In this document: positions 35,411-46,338 of the stretch, piece after piece | Numbering within the stretch: position 1 is the stretch's first letter | How the letters are laid out: every line of letters begins with the position of its first letter | Origin: Malus domestica | Lineage: Eukaryota > Streptophyta > Magnoliopsida > Rosales > Rosaceae | Assembly (NCBI RefSeq): GCF_042453785.1 | Contig: NC_091674.1 | Span: forward strand, 24,630,001-24,694,000 | Reading direction: 5' to 3' | DNA: 64,000 nt | Position numbers and translations under genes: made by a program | The notes under the pieces: generated by a model | The model's input: the letters and a program-made list of their open reading frames with translations, nothing else | What the model was told of the DNA's origin: nothing | Database searches by the model: none

Positions 35411-36799
35411 CTTTTTGTGATCTTCGCTAGATTGCTCCGGTCATTAGTGTGGATAAGTATATAAATGGATAGAGATAGGAAAGCAAACACAAGATATACG
35501 TGGTTCACCCAGATTGGCTACGTCCACGGAATAGAAGAGTTCTCATTAATTGTGAAGGGTTTACACAAGTACATAGGTTCATGCTCTCCTTTAATGAGTA
35601 CAAGTGAATGATTTAGTACAAATGACATTAGGAAATATTGTGGGAGAATGATCTCGTAATCACGAAACTTCTAAGTATCGGAGTGTGGTGTCGTCTTGAC
35701 TTGCCTTATCTGTCTCATAGGTAGATGTGGCATCTTCTCTGGAAGTACTCTTCCTCCATCCAGGGGTGGTATCTTTAACTGGTGGAGATGCACAAGGTAA
35801 TGTATCAATTTCACTTGAAGCTTACTTGTAGTTTCAAGCTTGGTCAAGCGCGATACAAACCATGTAGTAGGAGTCCCCCAAGTCGCCGAGCTAGGGGGTC
35901 TGCTGAAAGAGGTGACAGACAAGGTAAGCAATCAGAGCTCCGACCGATTGTTCACCTTCTCCCCATCTTGCAGCAGCATGAAGGATAAAGAGAAGAAAAA
36001 TGAGAAGAGATGATATGAGATACTTTTGCTTTTGAAGAAGTAACTTTCCACAGGCTTATTCTTGAACTGAGCTGGAGGGTTTTCTGGTTTCCTCCAGAGT
36101 ATAAGGCCGACTGAAGAATTTGAGGGTCAAAACAAGTCCATCAAATCTAGAGTACGTTCCACCCTGCTGATATGGGATACTTTTGCTTTTGACAGAGTAA
36201 TGGATGTATCGGCACGTGTGCTGTTACGCTTGTCTCCACATGCTTCCTTGTATCCTTCGCACTTGCCCTATCTGTTCCTCAAGCAGATGCGGAATCTTCC
36301 CTGGAAACATAAGATGTTGAAGATGAGTACTCGAGAGCAATGCCAGGTAAGTAATCAGGTAAGGGGTTCCAGGCAGTTAGTTCCTGGCTGGAAGCTTGAT
36401 TCCAAGTGCTGACTGATTGCTCTCTTTCTCCTTGTCTTGCAGGTAAAAACAAGGCCAAAGGAAAAGACAGGGAAAAAGCATGATATGGGATACTCTTGCT
36501 TTTAACCCTGATGATATGAGATATTCTTGCTCTAGTATAGCTTGTTTGCAGAGGTATTATCGGGGGGAAAGAAAGCTGAATATTTTGAAAGGCTTCGTTG
36601 GGAGTGCCCTCTCAGATATGATGAAGGGTTGAGCATTTTTGCAGGTCTGCCTGTCCGTTGGGGATGGAGGTCGACATATATAGGAGTCTCCCTAACAAGT
36701 AGTAATGCTATTCATTTACCCTGCTTGGTCATAGCACGGTAGTGGGAGCTGCCAGTTTCACATGTTTTAACTCTGTCAGAGCACTTTGAAAAAGTGGTC

Positions 36800-38800
36800 T
36801 GTGGTATCTGGCTCTCGAGATTCGGAGAGCGATGCCTCTTCGATTTTTGAGAAAGCAATCATGCTGGGGGTCTAGCTCTCGAGATTCGGAGAGCAGTGTC
36901 TCTTCGATTTTTGAGGAAGTAATCATGTTGGGAGTCTGGCTCTCGAGATTCGGAGGGCGGTGCCTCTTCGATTTTGGAGCAAGCAATCCTGTTGGGAGTG
37001 TTGTCTCGAATGTGAGTAAAGGTTGGGCATGTTTGCTAGTCTACCTTGCCCCGAAGCACAAAGGTTGACACACAGGAACTTTCCAATTATCTAGCAATGG
37101 TACTGTTCCTTTACCCTCTCTTCGCTTTTGAGAAAGTAGTCATGTTGGGAGTCTGGCTCTCGAGATTCGGAGGACGGTGCCTCTTCGATTTTGGAGCAAG
37201 CAATTTTGTTGGGAGTGTTTTCTCGAATGTGAGTAAAGGTTGGGCATGTTTGCTAGTCTACCTTGCCACGAAGCAGAGAGGTTGACACACAGGAACTTTC
37301 CAATTATCCAGCAATGGTACTGTTCCTTTACCCTTGTGGGTAATAATATGGTAGCTAGACCTTCAAAATTTATGTGTCTAAACTTTGTTAGTGCTGTTTC
37401 TTTGCTATTCTTTTACCTTTCTTGGTCAGAGCGATGTAGTGGGAGCTGCAAGCTTCACGTGCTCAACTTTGGCAGAGAACTTTGGCAAAGTTATCTGTGG
37501 TACCCATGAGCTATTGTTGCGTGTGGGAAGTGGGTGATTGAACAGTAAGATTCATGTGCTTTCTACTTCACCAGAAGTCTTCGACAGAATGCCCATAATT
37601 TCTGCAAAGCTGAGTGTGCGTGTGACAGGTGCTGACAAGGCTAGAATAGTAGGTGCCTCTTCGATTTCTGAGATCGGCCCTCGTGGTCTCTGACCAGCCC
37701 AGCTTTTGAGAAAGCGAGCGCCTCTTCGATTGATTTGGAGAACGATGCCTTATCGATTTTTGAGAAAGCAATCATGCTGGGGCTCTGGCTCTGGAAGATT
37801 CGGGGAGCAGTGTCTCTTCGATTTTTGAGAAAGTAATCATGTTGGGAGTCTGGCTCTCGAGATTCGGAGGGCGGTGCCTCTTCGATTTTGGAGCAAGCAA
37901 TCTTGTTGGGAGTGTTTTCTCGAATGTGAGTAAAGGTTGGGCATGTTTGCTAGTCTACCTTGCCACGAAGCACAGAGGTTGACACACAGGGACTTTCCAA
38001 TTATCCAGCAATGGTACTGTTCCTTTACCCTCTCTTCGATTTTTAAGAAAGTAGTCATGTTGGGAGTCTGGCTCTCGAGATTCGGAGGACGGTGCCTCTT
38101 CGATTTTGGAGCAAGCAATCTTATTGGGAGTGTTTTCTCGAATGTGAGTAAAGGTTGGGCATGTTTGCTAGTCTACCTTGCCACGAAGCACAGAGGTTGA
38201 CACACAGGGACTTTCCAATTATCCAACAGTGGTACTGTTCCTTTACCCTTGTGGGTAATAATATGGTAGCTAGACCTTCAAAATTTATGGGTCTAAACTT
38301 TGTTAGTGCTGTTTCTTTGCTATTCTTTTACCCTTCTTGGTCAGAGCGATGTAGTGGGAGCTGCAAGCTTCACGTGCTCAACTTTGGCAGAGAACTTTGG
38401 CAAAGTTATCTGTGGTACCCATGAGCTATTGTTGCGTGTGGGAAATGTGTGATTGAACAGTAAGATTCATGAGTTTTCTACTTCCCCAGAAGTCTTCGAC
38501 AGAATGCCCATAATTTCCGCAAAGCTGAGTGTGCGTGTGACAGGTGCTGACAAGGCTGGAAAAGTAGGTGCCTCTTCGATTTCTGAGATCGGCCCTCGTG
38601 GTCTCTGGGGAGCCCAGCTTTTGAGAAAGCGAGCGCCTCTTCAATTTCTGAGATCGACCTTCGTGGTCTTAGAGCAGCCCAACTTTTGAGAAAGCAAACG
38701 CCTCTTCGATTTCTGAGATCAACCCTCGTGATCTCTAAGCAGCCCAGCTTTTGAGAAAGCAAACGCCTCTTCGATTTCTGAGCAGGCGCCTCTTCGATTT
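36800..38800 (+). repeat. Large tandem-array region of LARD B
   Basis: Mixed units all contain the core CCTCTTCGATTT. The ~63-base units carry 'ctctcgagattcggaga', and the ~218-base units (about 36940-38270, at least four) carry 'tgggcatgtttgctagtcta' and 'ttgacacacagg'. Units of about 60 bases at the end (37650-37780, 38560-38800) carry 'tgagatcgRccYtcgtggtc'. Two long blocks (37320-37660 and 38240-38570) are near-identical and imply a segmental duplication inside the array. Confidence 0.85.
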
Positions 38801-38943
38801 CTGAAGCTCCGTCGAGTGCAGATTTTTATAGGGGCTGACATTAAGTTCCAAAGCACACTTGAATCTCCACCAGTAGAAGCTTCATTCTTGCACTTCTAAG
38901 ATCTTGATTTGTCCGACCTCTTCTCTCTTCAACACCTTTGAAA

Positions 38944-39618
38944 ATGTCTGGCCCCTCCGACCGTCGTTTTGACTTGAACCTTGTTGAAGAGGCAGCCCCG
39001 CCTTCTCCAGACAACATATGGCGCCCATCCTTCGTCTCCCCTACTGGTCATCTTACCGTTGGGGATTCCGTGATGAAGAATGATATGACCGCTGCGGTGG
39101 TGGCCAGGAACCTTCTCACCCCCAAAGATAACAGACTACTTTCCAAACGGTCTGATGAGTTAGCTGTTAAGGATTCACTGGCTCTCAGTGTTCAGTGTGC
39201 AGGTTCTGTGTCTAATATGGCCCAACGCCTATTTGCTCGAACCCGCCAAGTTGAATCATTGGCGGCTGAAGTGATGAGTCTCAAACAGGAGATTAGAGGG
39301 CTCAAGCATGAGAATAAACAGTTGCACCGACTCGCACATGACTATGCTACAAACATGAAGAGGAAGCTTGACCAGATGAAGGAAACTGATGGTCAGGTTT
39401 TACTTGATCATCAGAGATTTGTGGGTTTGTTCCAAAGGCATTTATTGCCTTCGTCTTCTGGGGCTGTACCGCATAATGAAGCTCCGAATGATCAACCTCT
39501 GATGCCTCCTCCTTCTAGGGTTCTGTCCAGTACTGAGGCTCCAAATGATCCCCCTCCGGTGCCTTCTCTTTCTGGGGCTCTACCGACTGCTGAGACTTCT
39601 CCTAAGCAACCTTTGTGA
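38944..39618 (+). CDS. LARD coiled-coil protein, intact, unknown function
   Basis: The ATG at 38944 opens 224 codons to a TGA at 39616-39618. The upstream in-frame TTG-AAA is not a start. The N-terminus MSGPSDRRFDLNLVEEAAPP contains DLNL, similar to EAR-type repression motifs, though not a complete DLNxxP or LxLxL. The middle (about 95-145: VESLAAEVMSLKQEIRGLKH and following) has heptad leucines and should form a coiled coil. The tail is P/S-rich with a near-repeat (APNDQPLMPPPS / APNDPPPVPSLS). There is no zinc knuckle, protease or RT, so it is not an ordinary gag. A TATA-less CT-rich leader precedes it. I do not recognise the family beyond this repeat; the open frame could be recent chance survival or selection. 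Confidence 0.65.
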   Translation: MSGPSDRRFDLNLVEEAAPPSPDNIWRPSFVSPTGHLTVGDSVMKNDMTAAVVARNLLTPKDNRLLSKRSDELAVKDSLALSVQCAGSVSNMAQRLFARTRQVESLAAEVMSLKQEIRGLKHENKQLHRLAHDYATNMKRKLDQMKETDGQVLLDHQRFVGLFQRHLLPSSSGAVPHNEAPNDQPLMPPPSRVLSSTEAPNDPPPVPSLSGALPTAETSPKQPL

Positions 39619-39878
39619 AGGCTCCCTCTTGTGTGTTTATTTTGACTCATGTATATGTACATATTTGTAGCTTATCGGGGATATCAATAAATAAGCTTTC
39701 CTTCATTTCAACGTATTGTGTTAAATACACCAAAGCCTTCTTCGCTAAGTTCTTTGAATTTTCTTTTGTTGAAGCTTGTATGTTGAAGCTTTCTGAGTGG
39801 AGCATGTAGGTTGGGGTAGTGTTCCCTTAATTTCCCGAGTGAGGAAAACTTCTCGGTTAGAGACTTGGAAAATCCAAG

Positions 39879-41848
39879 TCACTGAGTGGGATCGGCTATA
39901 TGAATCTTAGAATGCCATTGTGCTCGATCCTGAGTCATGTCCTTCGTTAGATCCAAGTACTCTAAGTCTTTTCTTAGAGTCTCTTCCAAAGTTTTCCTAG
40001 GTCTTCCTCTACCCCTTCGGCCTTGAACCTCTGTCCCATAGTCGCATCTTCTAATCGGAGCGTCAGTAGGCCTTCTTTGCACATGTCCAAACCACCGTAA
40101 CCGATTTTCTCTCATCTTTCCTTCAATTTCGGCTACTCCTACTTTACCCCGGATATCCTCATTCCTAATCTTATCCTTTCTCGTGTGCCCACACATCCAA
40201 CGAAGCATCCTCATCTCCGCTACACCCATTTTATGTACGTGTTGATGTTTCACTGCCCAACATTCTGTGCCATACAGCATCGCCGGCCTTATTGCCGTCC
40301 TATAAAATTTTCCCTTGAGCTTCAGTGGCATACGGCGGTCACACAACACGCCGGATGCACTCTTCCACTTCATCCATCCAGCTTGTATTCTGTGGTTGAG
40401 ATCTCCATCTAATTCTCCGTTCTTTTGCAAGATAGATCCTAGGTAACGAAAACGGTCGCTCTTTGGTATTTCTTGATCTCCGATCCTCACCCCTAACTCG
40501 TTTTGGCCTCCATTTGCACTGAACTTGCACTCCATATATTCTGTCTTTGATCGGTTTAGGCGAAGACCTTTAGATTCCAACACTTCTCTCCAAAGGTTAA
40601 GCTTTGCATTTACCCCTTCCTGAGTTTCATCTATCAACACTATATCGTCTGCGAAAAGCATACACCAAGGAATATCATCTTGAATATGTCCTGTTAACTC
40701 ATCCATTACCAACGCAAAAAGGTAAGGACTTAAGGATGAGCCTTGATGTAATCCTACAGTTATGGGAAAGCTTTCGGTTTGTCCTTCATGAGTTCTTACG
40801 GCAGTCTTTGCTCCTTCATACATATCCTTTATAGCTTGGATATATGCTACTCGTACTCCTTTCTTCTCTAAAATCCTCCAAAGAATGTCTCTTGGGACCC
40901 TATCATACGCTTTTTCCAAATCTATAAAGACCATGTGTAAATCCTTTTTCCCATCTCTATATCTTTCCATCAATCTTCGTAAGAGATAGATTGCCTCCAT
41001 GGTTGAGCGGCCTGGCATGAACCCGAATTGGTTGTCCGAAACCCGTGTCTCTTGCCTCAATCTATGCTCAATGACTCTCTCCCAGAGCTTCATTGTATGA
41101 CTCATTAGCTTAATACCCCTATAGTTCATGCAATTTTGTATGTCGCCCTTATTCTTGTAGATAGGCACCAAAGTGCTCGTTCGCCACTCATTTGGCATCT
41201 TCTTCGTTTTCAAAATCCTATTGAAAATGTCAGTGAGCCATGTTATACCTGTCTCTCCCAAAAGTTTCCACACTTCGATTGGTATATTGTCTGGGCCTAT
41301 TGCTTTTTTATGCTTCATCTTCTTCAAAGCTACAACCACTTCTTCCTTCCGGATTCGACGATAAAAAGAGTAGTTTCTACACTCTTCTGAGTTACTCAAC
41401 TCCCCTAAAGAAGCACTCATTTCATGTCGTTCATTGAAAAGATTATGAAAATAACCTCTCCATCTGTCTTTAACCGCGTTCTCTGTAGCAAGAACCTTTC
41501 CATCCTCATCCTTGATGCACCTCACTTGGTTTAGGTCCCTTGTCTTCTTTTCCCTTGCTCTAGATAGTTTATAGATATCCAACTCTCCTTCTTTGGTATC
41601 TAGTCGTTTATACATATCGTCGTAAGCCGCTAACTTAGCTTCTCTGACAGCTTTCTTCGCCTCTTGCTTCGCTTTTCTATACCTTTCACCATTTTCATCG
41701 GTCCTCTCCTTGTATAAGGCTTTACAACATTCCTTCTTAGCTTTCACCTTTGTTTGTACCTCCTCATTCCACCACCAAGATTCCTTTTGGTGTGGGGCAA
41801 AGCCCTTGGACTCTCCTAATACCTCTTTTGCTACTTTTCGGATACAAC
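39879..41848 (-). pseudogene. 5'-truncated RTE LINE reverse transcriptase of chimera B
   Basis: The frame is open from the truncation point at 41848 ([16 protein letters not shown]...) to the stop at 39879. The upstream codons to 41924 are flanking DNA. It includes the whole RT with [27 protein letters not shown] and FADDIVLID, plus the C-terminal region. The endonuclease is lost, so this copy cannot act alone. It is nearly identical to the RT part of copy A. Confidence 0.9.
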
Positions 41849-41943
41849 TATATAAATAATTATTTGCTTTTATACAATACATATTGTGAATTATTTGCAG
41901 CACATTTTTCTGGTCTTGTAACAACTTTAGACTTAAAACTAAG

Positions 41944-42330
41944 CATATCTTGAGGATAGTACCGCTTCTATTGCATGGTGGATGCGATATAACTTCTCCT
42001 CGTGCGTAAGCTTTTTATGAATTTCATTGTATATATCCAGCAACATCTGATAGCAGACTTTCATATACTCTGGTAGTTGATTCATGACTGAAACATCCTA
42101 CCTGATCAAGTAATAATATAAACCAGTCGTGCGTAATTAGGTTAGATTTTGCTTTTGATCAGACGGTGATGTAAGGTAAGATAGTTTATATATAAGAGAA
42201 TTTTAACTAACGATGTATTCATGCCTCTCAATAACTTCAGTAAAGAGCTCTAGTTCTTCATGTGTTCCATATGCATCATAAACGTCATCGATAGTGGATA
42301 TAATAGCAGTAGCTTTGCATAATGTCCTCC
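41944..42330 (-). pseudogene. Terpene synthase relic
   Basis: Exon-like 42329-42225 reads ...[33 protein letters not shown]. It holds the Mg-binding DDVYD (DDxxD) motif of class I terpene synthases. After an intron, 42101-41945 reads DVSVMNQLPEYMKVCYQMLLDIYNE, the next family exon. The conserved tryptophan codon of R-W-D at the junction is TAG, and the second exon ends early in SSRYA-stop. The upstream and downstream exons are absent. The left side abuts transposon sequence and the right flank received chimera B. It is a dead fragment. Confidence 0.85.
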
Positions 42331-42590
42331 TAGTCAGTAGCGGAGCCATGACTTTACTCCCTTTAAATTCAATTTTTTTTTACATAAAACCCATAATAAT
42401 ATATTTTTCTAATAAAAACCCGATCCGAACTACAATAATAAATTTAAAGCTACTTAATAAATATATATACCATTCAATTTCTTAACTATTATAAACAAAA
42501 AATCGAGATAGCATACACCAAAAATTGCAAAAAACAAACATTCAGAGATCAAATAATAGGACAAAACTTTTCAATGGTTATAAACGAAAA

Positions 42591-43680
42591 ATCACGATTT
42601 AACGGTTATTTTAACTCCAATTTTGATGATTTTTTTACAGCTACACTCCTTGACCCTATACGAATACAATGAATGAATTCGATCTTCAATTTAAAATATT
42701 TACACTAGTGGATACCACAAAATCTTATGTGATACTTAATGAAAGTATAAATAAATTCTAAATGTTAGTGAATCTATTGTTTTGATGGGATAAGCATTCT
42801 CCGAAACTAGTTTCAATAAACTTGTTTGTATATACTTCGAGATCGCATATGCCAAAAATCGCAAAAAACAAACATTCAGAGATTAGCTAACTGGACAAAA
42901 CTTTTCGATGATTATAAACGAAAAATCACGATTTAACGATTATTTTAACTCTGATTTTGATGATTGTTTACAACTACACTCCTTGACCCTATATGAATAC
43001 AATGAATGAATTCGATCTTCAATTTAAAATATTTACACTAGTGGATATCATAAAATCTTATGTTATACTTAATGAAAGTATAAATAAACTCTAAGTGTTA
43101 GTGAATCTATTGTTTTGGTGGAATACACATTCTCATAAACTAGTTTCAACGATCCAACCGTCAATTTTGTTTGTATATACTTCAAGATCACATACGCCAA
43201 AAAAAAAAAAAAACATTCATATATCATGTAACGGGACAAAACTTTTCGACAAATATAAACGAAAAATCACGATTTAACGGTTATTTTAACTCTGATTTTG
43301 ATAATTTTTTTACTGCTACACTCTTAACCCTATATAAATACAATGAATGAATTCAATCTACACTCTTAACCTTATATAAATACAATGAATGAATTCAATC
43401 TTCAATTTAAAATATTTACACTGGTGGATACCACAAAATCTTATGTGATATTTAATGAAAGTATAAATAAACTCTAAGTGTTAGTGAATCTATTGTTTTA
43501 ATGGGATATGCATTCTCCGAAACTAGTTTCAACGATCCGACCGTCAAACTTGTTTGTATATACTTCGAGATTGTATACGCCAAAATTGCAAAAAGCAAAC
43601 ATTTAGAGATTAGCTAACCGAACAAAACTTTTCGACGGTTATAAACAAAAAATTACTATTTAACGGTTATTTTAACTTTG
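42591..43680 (+). repeat. Tandem repeat, period about 335 bp, three copies and a bit
   Basis: The marker 'ctacactccttgaccctata' occurs at 42641 and 42974, and a diverged version at 43316. The marker 'aaaaatcacgatttaacgg' occurs near 42590, 42921 and 43261, and a partial one near 43650. Each unit also has 'gaatgaattcgatcttcaat' and 'gtgaatctattgtttt'. The third unit holds an extra 44-base internal duplication (43320-43400). It is non-coding. Confidence 0.85.
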
Positions 43681-43683
43681 ATT

Positions 43684-43830
43684 TTGCGTGACACATTTGT
43701 CCGTCGCGCAAAAAACCTTTGCGCAATGCGGTTGTTCCGTCGTGCAAACACCCTTTGCATGACGCATTGGTTGGTACGTCGCGCAAAAACCCTTTGTGCG
43801 ACGCATTTGGTTCGTCGCGTAATTTTCTGG
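43684..43830. repeat. Cluster of GTCGCGCAAA-type motifs, first
   Basis: Four to five degenerate repeats of (T/C)CGTCGCGCAAAAACC and CTTTGCGCGACGCATT in both orientations, spaced about 35-40 bases. They would pair as short hairpins. They match the second cluster at 44330-44640. Confidence 0.7.
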
Positions 43831-44329
43831 CTCCAAACCAGAATTTTACAGCAATTTTCTGGTACAATAATATATTTTTCTAACAAAAATCCGATTCGAA
43901 CTACAATAATAAATTTAAAGCTACTTAATAAATATATATACCATTCAATTTCTTAAGTGTTATACGTACAAAATAAATAAATTTAAAGCTACTTAATAAA
44001 TATATATAACATTCAATTTACAAGTTTATATTAATCTTCATCCGAACTACAATAATAACTATCGCTATCCTCACTACTATCATTTTCGGATTCCCATTCA
44101 TCCTTATCTTCGTTTGCCTCTTCCGGTGCATTGTATCACGGCAGATCACCAAGATCAATTGAAATTGACTCTATTGGCATTTTGATTTCAGGAACTCCAA
44201 TTACTTCAAACGGTTCTTGGACAACATTAGTATCCCAAAGTGTTTCTTCACCAATTTCTATCGAAGATGATAATTGTTGGTCAGCAACGTTGTCGTCGTT
44301 GTCATCATGAAATAGTGTTTGTGCAACGG

Positions 44330-44640
44330 TGAACCAAAACATCACGCAAAGGCCATTTGCGCGACATGGTTGGTCTGTCGTGCAATTTTTTGCCGCCAAA
44401 TCAAGGCTTTTACTGCTTTTTCCCAACATTGCACAATGAAAGTACACATTCGTTGCGTTAAACCGTTTTGCTCAATGGAATGCTTTGTCGTGCAAAACTG
44501 TTTTGCTCGATGGAATGATTCGTCGTGCAAAGTTTCGTTGCCCAAAATGTCCTTGTGTGACACTTAGTTGTCAACGTTGTGCAAAATGTCCTTGCACAAC
44601 ATAATTTGCTCCGTCGCGCAAGTGTGCTTAAGTACTAGCG
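44330..44640. repeat. Cluster of GTCGCGCAAA-type motifs, second
   Basis: Degenerate repeats such as 'catttgcgcgacatgg', 'gtcgtgcaaa' and 'ctccgtcgcgcaag' recur at about 30-40-base spacing. Together with 43684-43830 they bracket the acidic coding relic, which fits subterminal transposon repeats. Confidence 0.65.
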
Positions 44641-45281
44641 ACAATTTTGGAGTGGAGGTTGAATACAAGCTTCCATGGCGGCTCCGTACAAATGGTGAAA
44701 CTTATTGCCTTGGTTTTAAGCAAACTAAACGAAGCATTGGATTGAGAAGTAAAAAGGTAAAAGATTTGTTGAAGCATTGGTCTTTTTCTCCTTACGCAGT
44801 GCTGCAGGACGAATGAGACGACATGTCGTTCGTGGGCAGGCGCCATTATTAACGACTGAACGACAGCATGCAAGTGGGCAGCCCTTTGGTGTGAGGAGAA
44901 ATGAGAGGAGGAGAAAAATGAGTGAGGAAGATTGGTGTGTAGAAAATGAAAATAATGATTTTGTAGTGAGTTGATCTTAAAAGTGAAAAATCAATTTAAC
45001 ATAGGGTGGCTTCGTCCATTTCAGATCGATCTAACGTTTAAGTTATAGTTATGTTAATAAACTGTAAGCGGTGCGGTTTAGTTTGTTTGAACTAAAATTA
45101 GAGATGAAATTAAATCAAACCAAACTGTTAGTGAGTAGTTGGTTTTGCTTGGTTTGACGATTTAGGAAGAATCTCAATACTGTTTCGGTTTTGTAATAAT
45201 TAATTACTTGATTAGTTAAGATAAAAAACAAAAGAAAAACATATTGTACCATTATTAAACCGGAACATAGATATCCTCAAT
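44641..45281. other. Spacer with an unrecognised exon-like segment
   Basis: 44650-44970 has balanced base composition and open frames (e.g. LPWRLRTNGETYCLGFKQTK and RRHVVRGQAPLLTTERQH), but I recognise no family. It could be the end of a transposon-captured gene. The rest is AT-rich. Confidence 0.3.
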
Positions 45282-45454
45282 TTGTCTAAAGCAACCACGA
45301 GATGGTGGTTTAGTGGTAAATACCGGATTACATGACTTCCTTAAAACTAAAACTGGAGGTCTCGGATTCAAAACCCGTTGTTGGTCTGGAAGCTAGACTT
45401 GTAGTTAAGGGAGGCTGAAATGTCTCTGTGAGTCCCGGCCCCCGAAAGGGGTGG

Positions 45455-45754
45455 GGAAATTTGGAAAAGTAACCATATTTTAGACCCTATATAAAATTAT
45501 AACCACCATTTTAGTTTTATGATAATTCTAACCAAAACTTGATGTAAAAGTACTAATATATCCTTAATATTAGAGTTTCTCGCAACAAAAACAAAACCTC
45601 TTTTAAACTCTCTCGCAACCATCTGGCTTCTCACCCTAAACCAAAAGAGCCCCGTTTGTCGATTTCTCATGGTTTTATGTTTAGTTTACCAGGTTATCTT
45701 CATTTTTTATGTTCTCTGATTACATTTGAATATCAATATCTACTCAGTATCTAT

Positions 45755-45794
<40 letters not shown>

Positions 45795-46059
45795 GGGTTT
45801 ATATTGATTAAAAAGGAGTGTAGGAAATGGAGGGGTTCGAGAGTAGGGGTACTGGATAGTATTCAAGAGGCACCTCTTTTATGTTTCAAGATCTTAATTA
45901 ATTGTTGTTTTTTCATGGTTAAGAGCAATGAGGATTTTTTTTGTCATTAAGGGTATATTAGTACTTTTACATCAAGTTTTGATTAGAATTATCATAAAAC
46001 TAAAATAATGTCTATAATTCTATATTTGATCTAAAATATGGTTACTCTTCCAAATTTCC
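45455..46059. mobile_element. Long-TIR MITE (Mutator-like) inside the SINE
   Basis: Inverted arms of about 105 bases begin GGAAATTTGGAA(A/G)AGTAACC at both ends and pair well up to 'aaaagtactaatata'. The flanks aaaggggtgg (45445-45454) and aaagaaatgg (46060-46069) look like a diverged 9-10-base target duplication, as in Mutator-type elements. The core has a (TA)n run at about 45760-45790. No transposase is present. Confidence 0.75.
45759..45790. repeat. (AT)n microsatellite
   Basis: About 14-15 AT dinucleotides in the core of the MITE, flanked by CATACAT and GTATATG. Likely length-variable between individuals. Confidence 0.9.
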
Positions 46060-46338
46060 AAAGAAATGGATAACCGTGATTTGCCACTAATTTTTCCTAT
46101 TTTAAAAAAAATAAAAAATTGTCTAAAGCGAAGAACCCCAATTCCCAAATAATCCTGAAATATGTGGGCTATCCAAACAACCAAATTCGCCACCCTACAC
46201 ACACCTCCAAGCTCACTTCTCGGGACCCACGCCTCACGACCGTTAGATTCACCAAGCATTAAACCCATTATACACATCGAACGGACATAAACGACCTACC
46301 GCCACCTACATAACCCAACCCACTTCTTCCTCGCTGAA

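Larger units (their letters stand above)
35413..39885 (+). mobile_element. LARD-derived segment inside chimera B
   Basis: In its own (plus) orientation it begins 'tgtgatcttcgctagattgc' and ends 'ccaagtcactgagt'. It carries tandem arrays (36800-38790) and an intact ORF (38944-39618), followed by a 3'-UTR-like stretch with AATAAATAAG near 39690. It shares with copy A the loss of the segment equivalent to 16254-16535 (join at 'gatctcgtaatcacg', 35650-35662). Confidence 0.75.
34812..41848 (-). mobile_element. Chimeric RTE-LARD-RTE retroposon, copy B (5'-truncated)
   Basis: It has the same order as copy A, read on the minus strand. R1 covers 41848 to ~39885, truncated at its 5' side within the RTE coding region. 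The LARD segment covers ~39885 to ~35413, and R2 with its short TTG tail covers ~35413-34812. The internal junctions match copy A: the stop-codon region CACTCAGTG joined to 'acttggaaaatccaag' (reverse), and 'cgaagatcacaaaaag' joined to 'cgaccgttttcg'. A possible 6-base target duplication TATATA lies at 34806-34811 and 41849-41854, weak because the site is AT-rich. 5' truncation is typical of LINE insertion. Confidence 0.85.
42340..44640 (-). mobile_element. Degraded DNA transposon, possibly CACTA-like
   Basis: The minus frame at 44310-44136 (NDDNVADQQLSSSIEIGEET...SISIDLGDLP), then a TGA-type stop, then YNAPEEANEDKDEWESENDS...SSDED to 44033, resembles the acidic C-terminus of plant En/Spm (CACTA) transposases. 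Around it are many copies of GTCGCGCAAA/TTTGCGCGAC motifs (43684-43830, 44330-44640), like subterminal repeats. A block 'aataaatttaaagctactta' occurs near 42438, 43907 and 43976. No CACTA ends could be fixed, so the class is a guess. Confidence 0.4.
45295..46118 (+). mobile_element. SINE interrupted by a MITE
   Basis: A tRNA-like head (A-box GATGGTGGTTTAGTGG, B-box GGTCTCGGATTCAAAACC) is followed by 'gagtcccggcccccgaaagg'. After the MITE at 45455-46059 the SINE resumes 'ataaccgtgatttgcc' and ends in an A-rich tail. The whole is flanked by ttgtctaaagc(a/g)a at 45282-45294 and 46119-46131, with one mismatch, which is the SINE target duplication. Confidence 0.8.

Noticed and set aside
43656..43886. 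Arginine-rich repeated frame (FARRTN-type repeats)
   Set aside because: It is a translation of the GTCGCGCAAA motif cluster, not a protein repeat.
42340..44640. CRISPR-like regular repeats
   Set aside because: This is plant nuclear DNA; the repeats are long and degenerate, with no uniform spacers.
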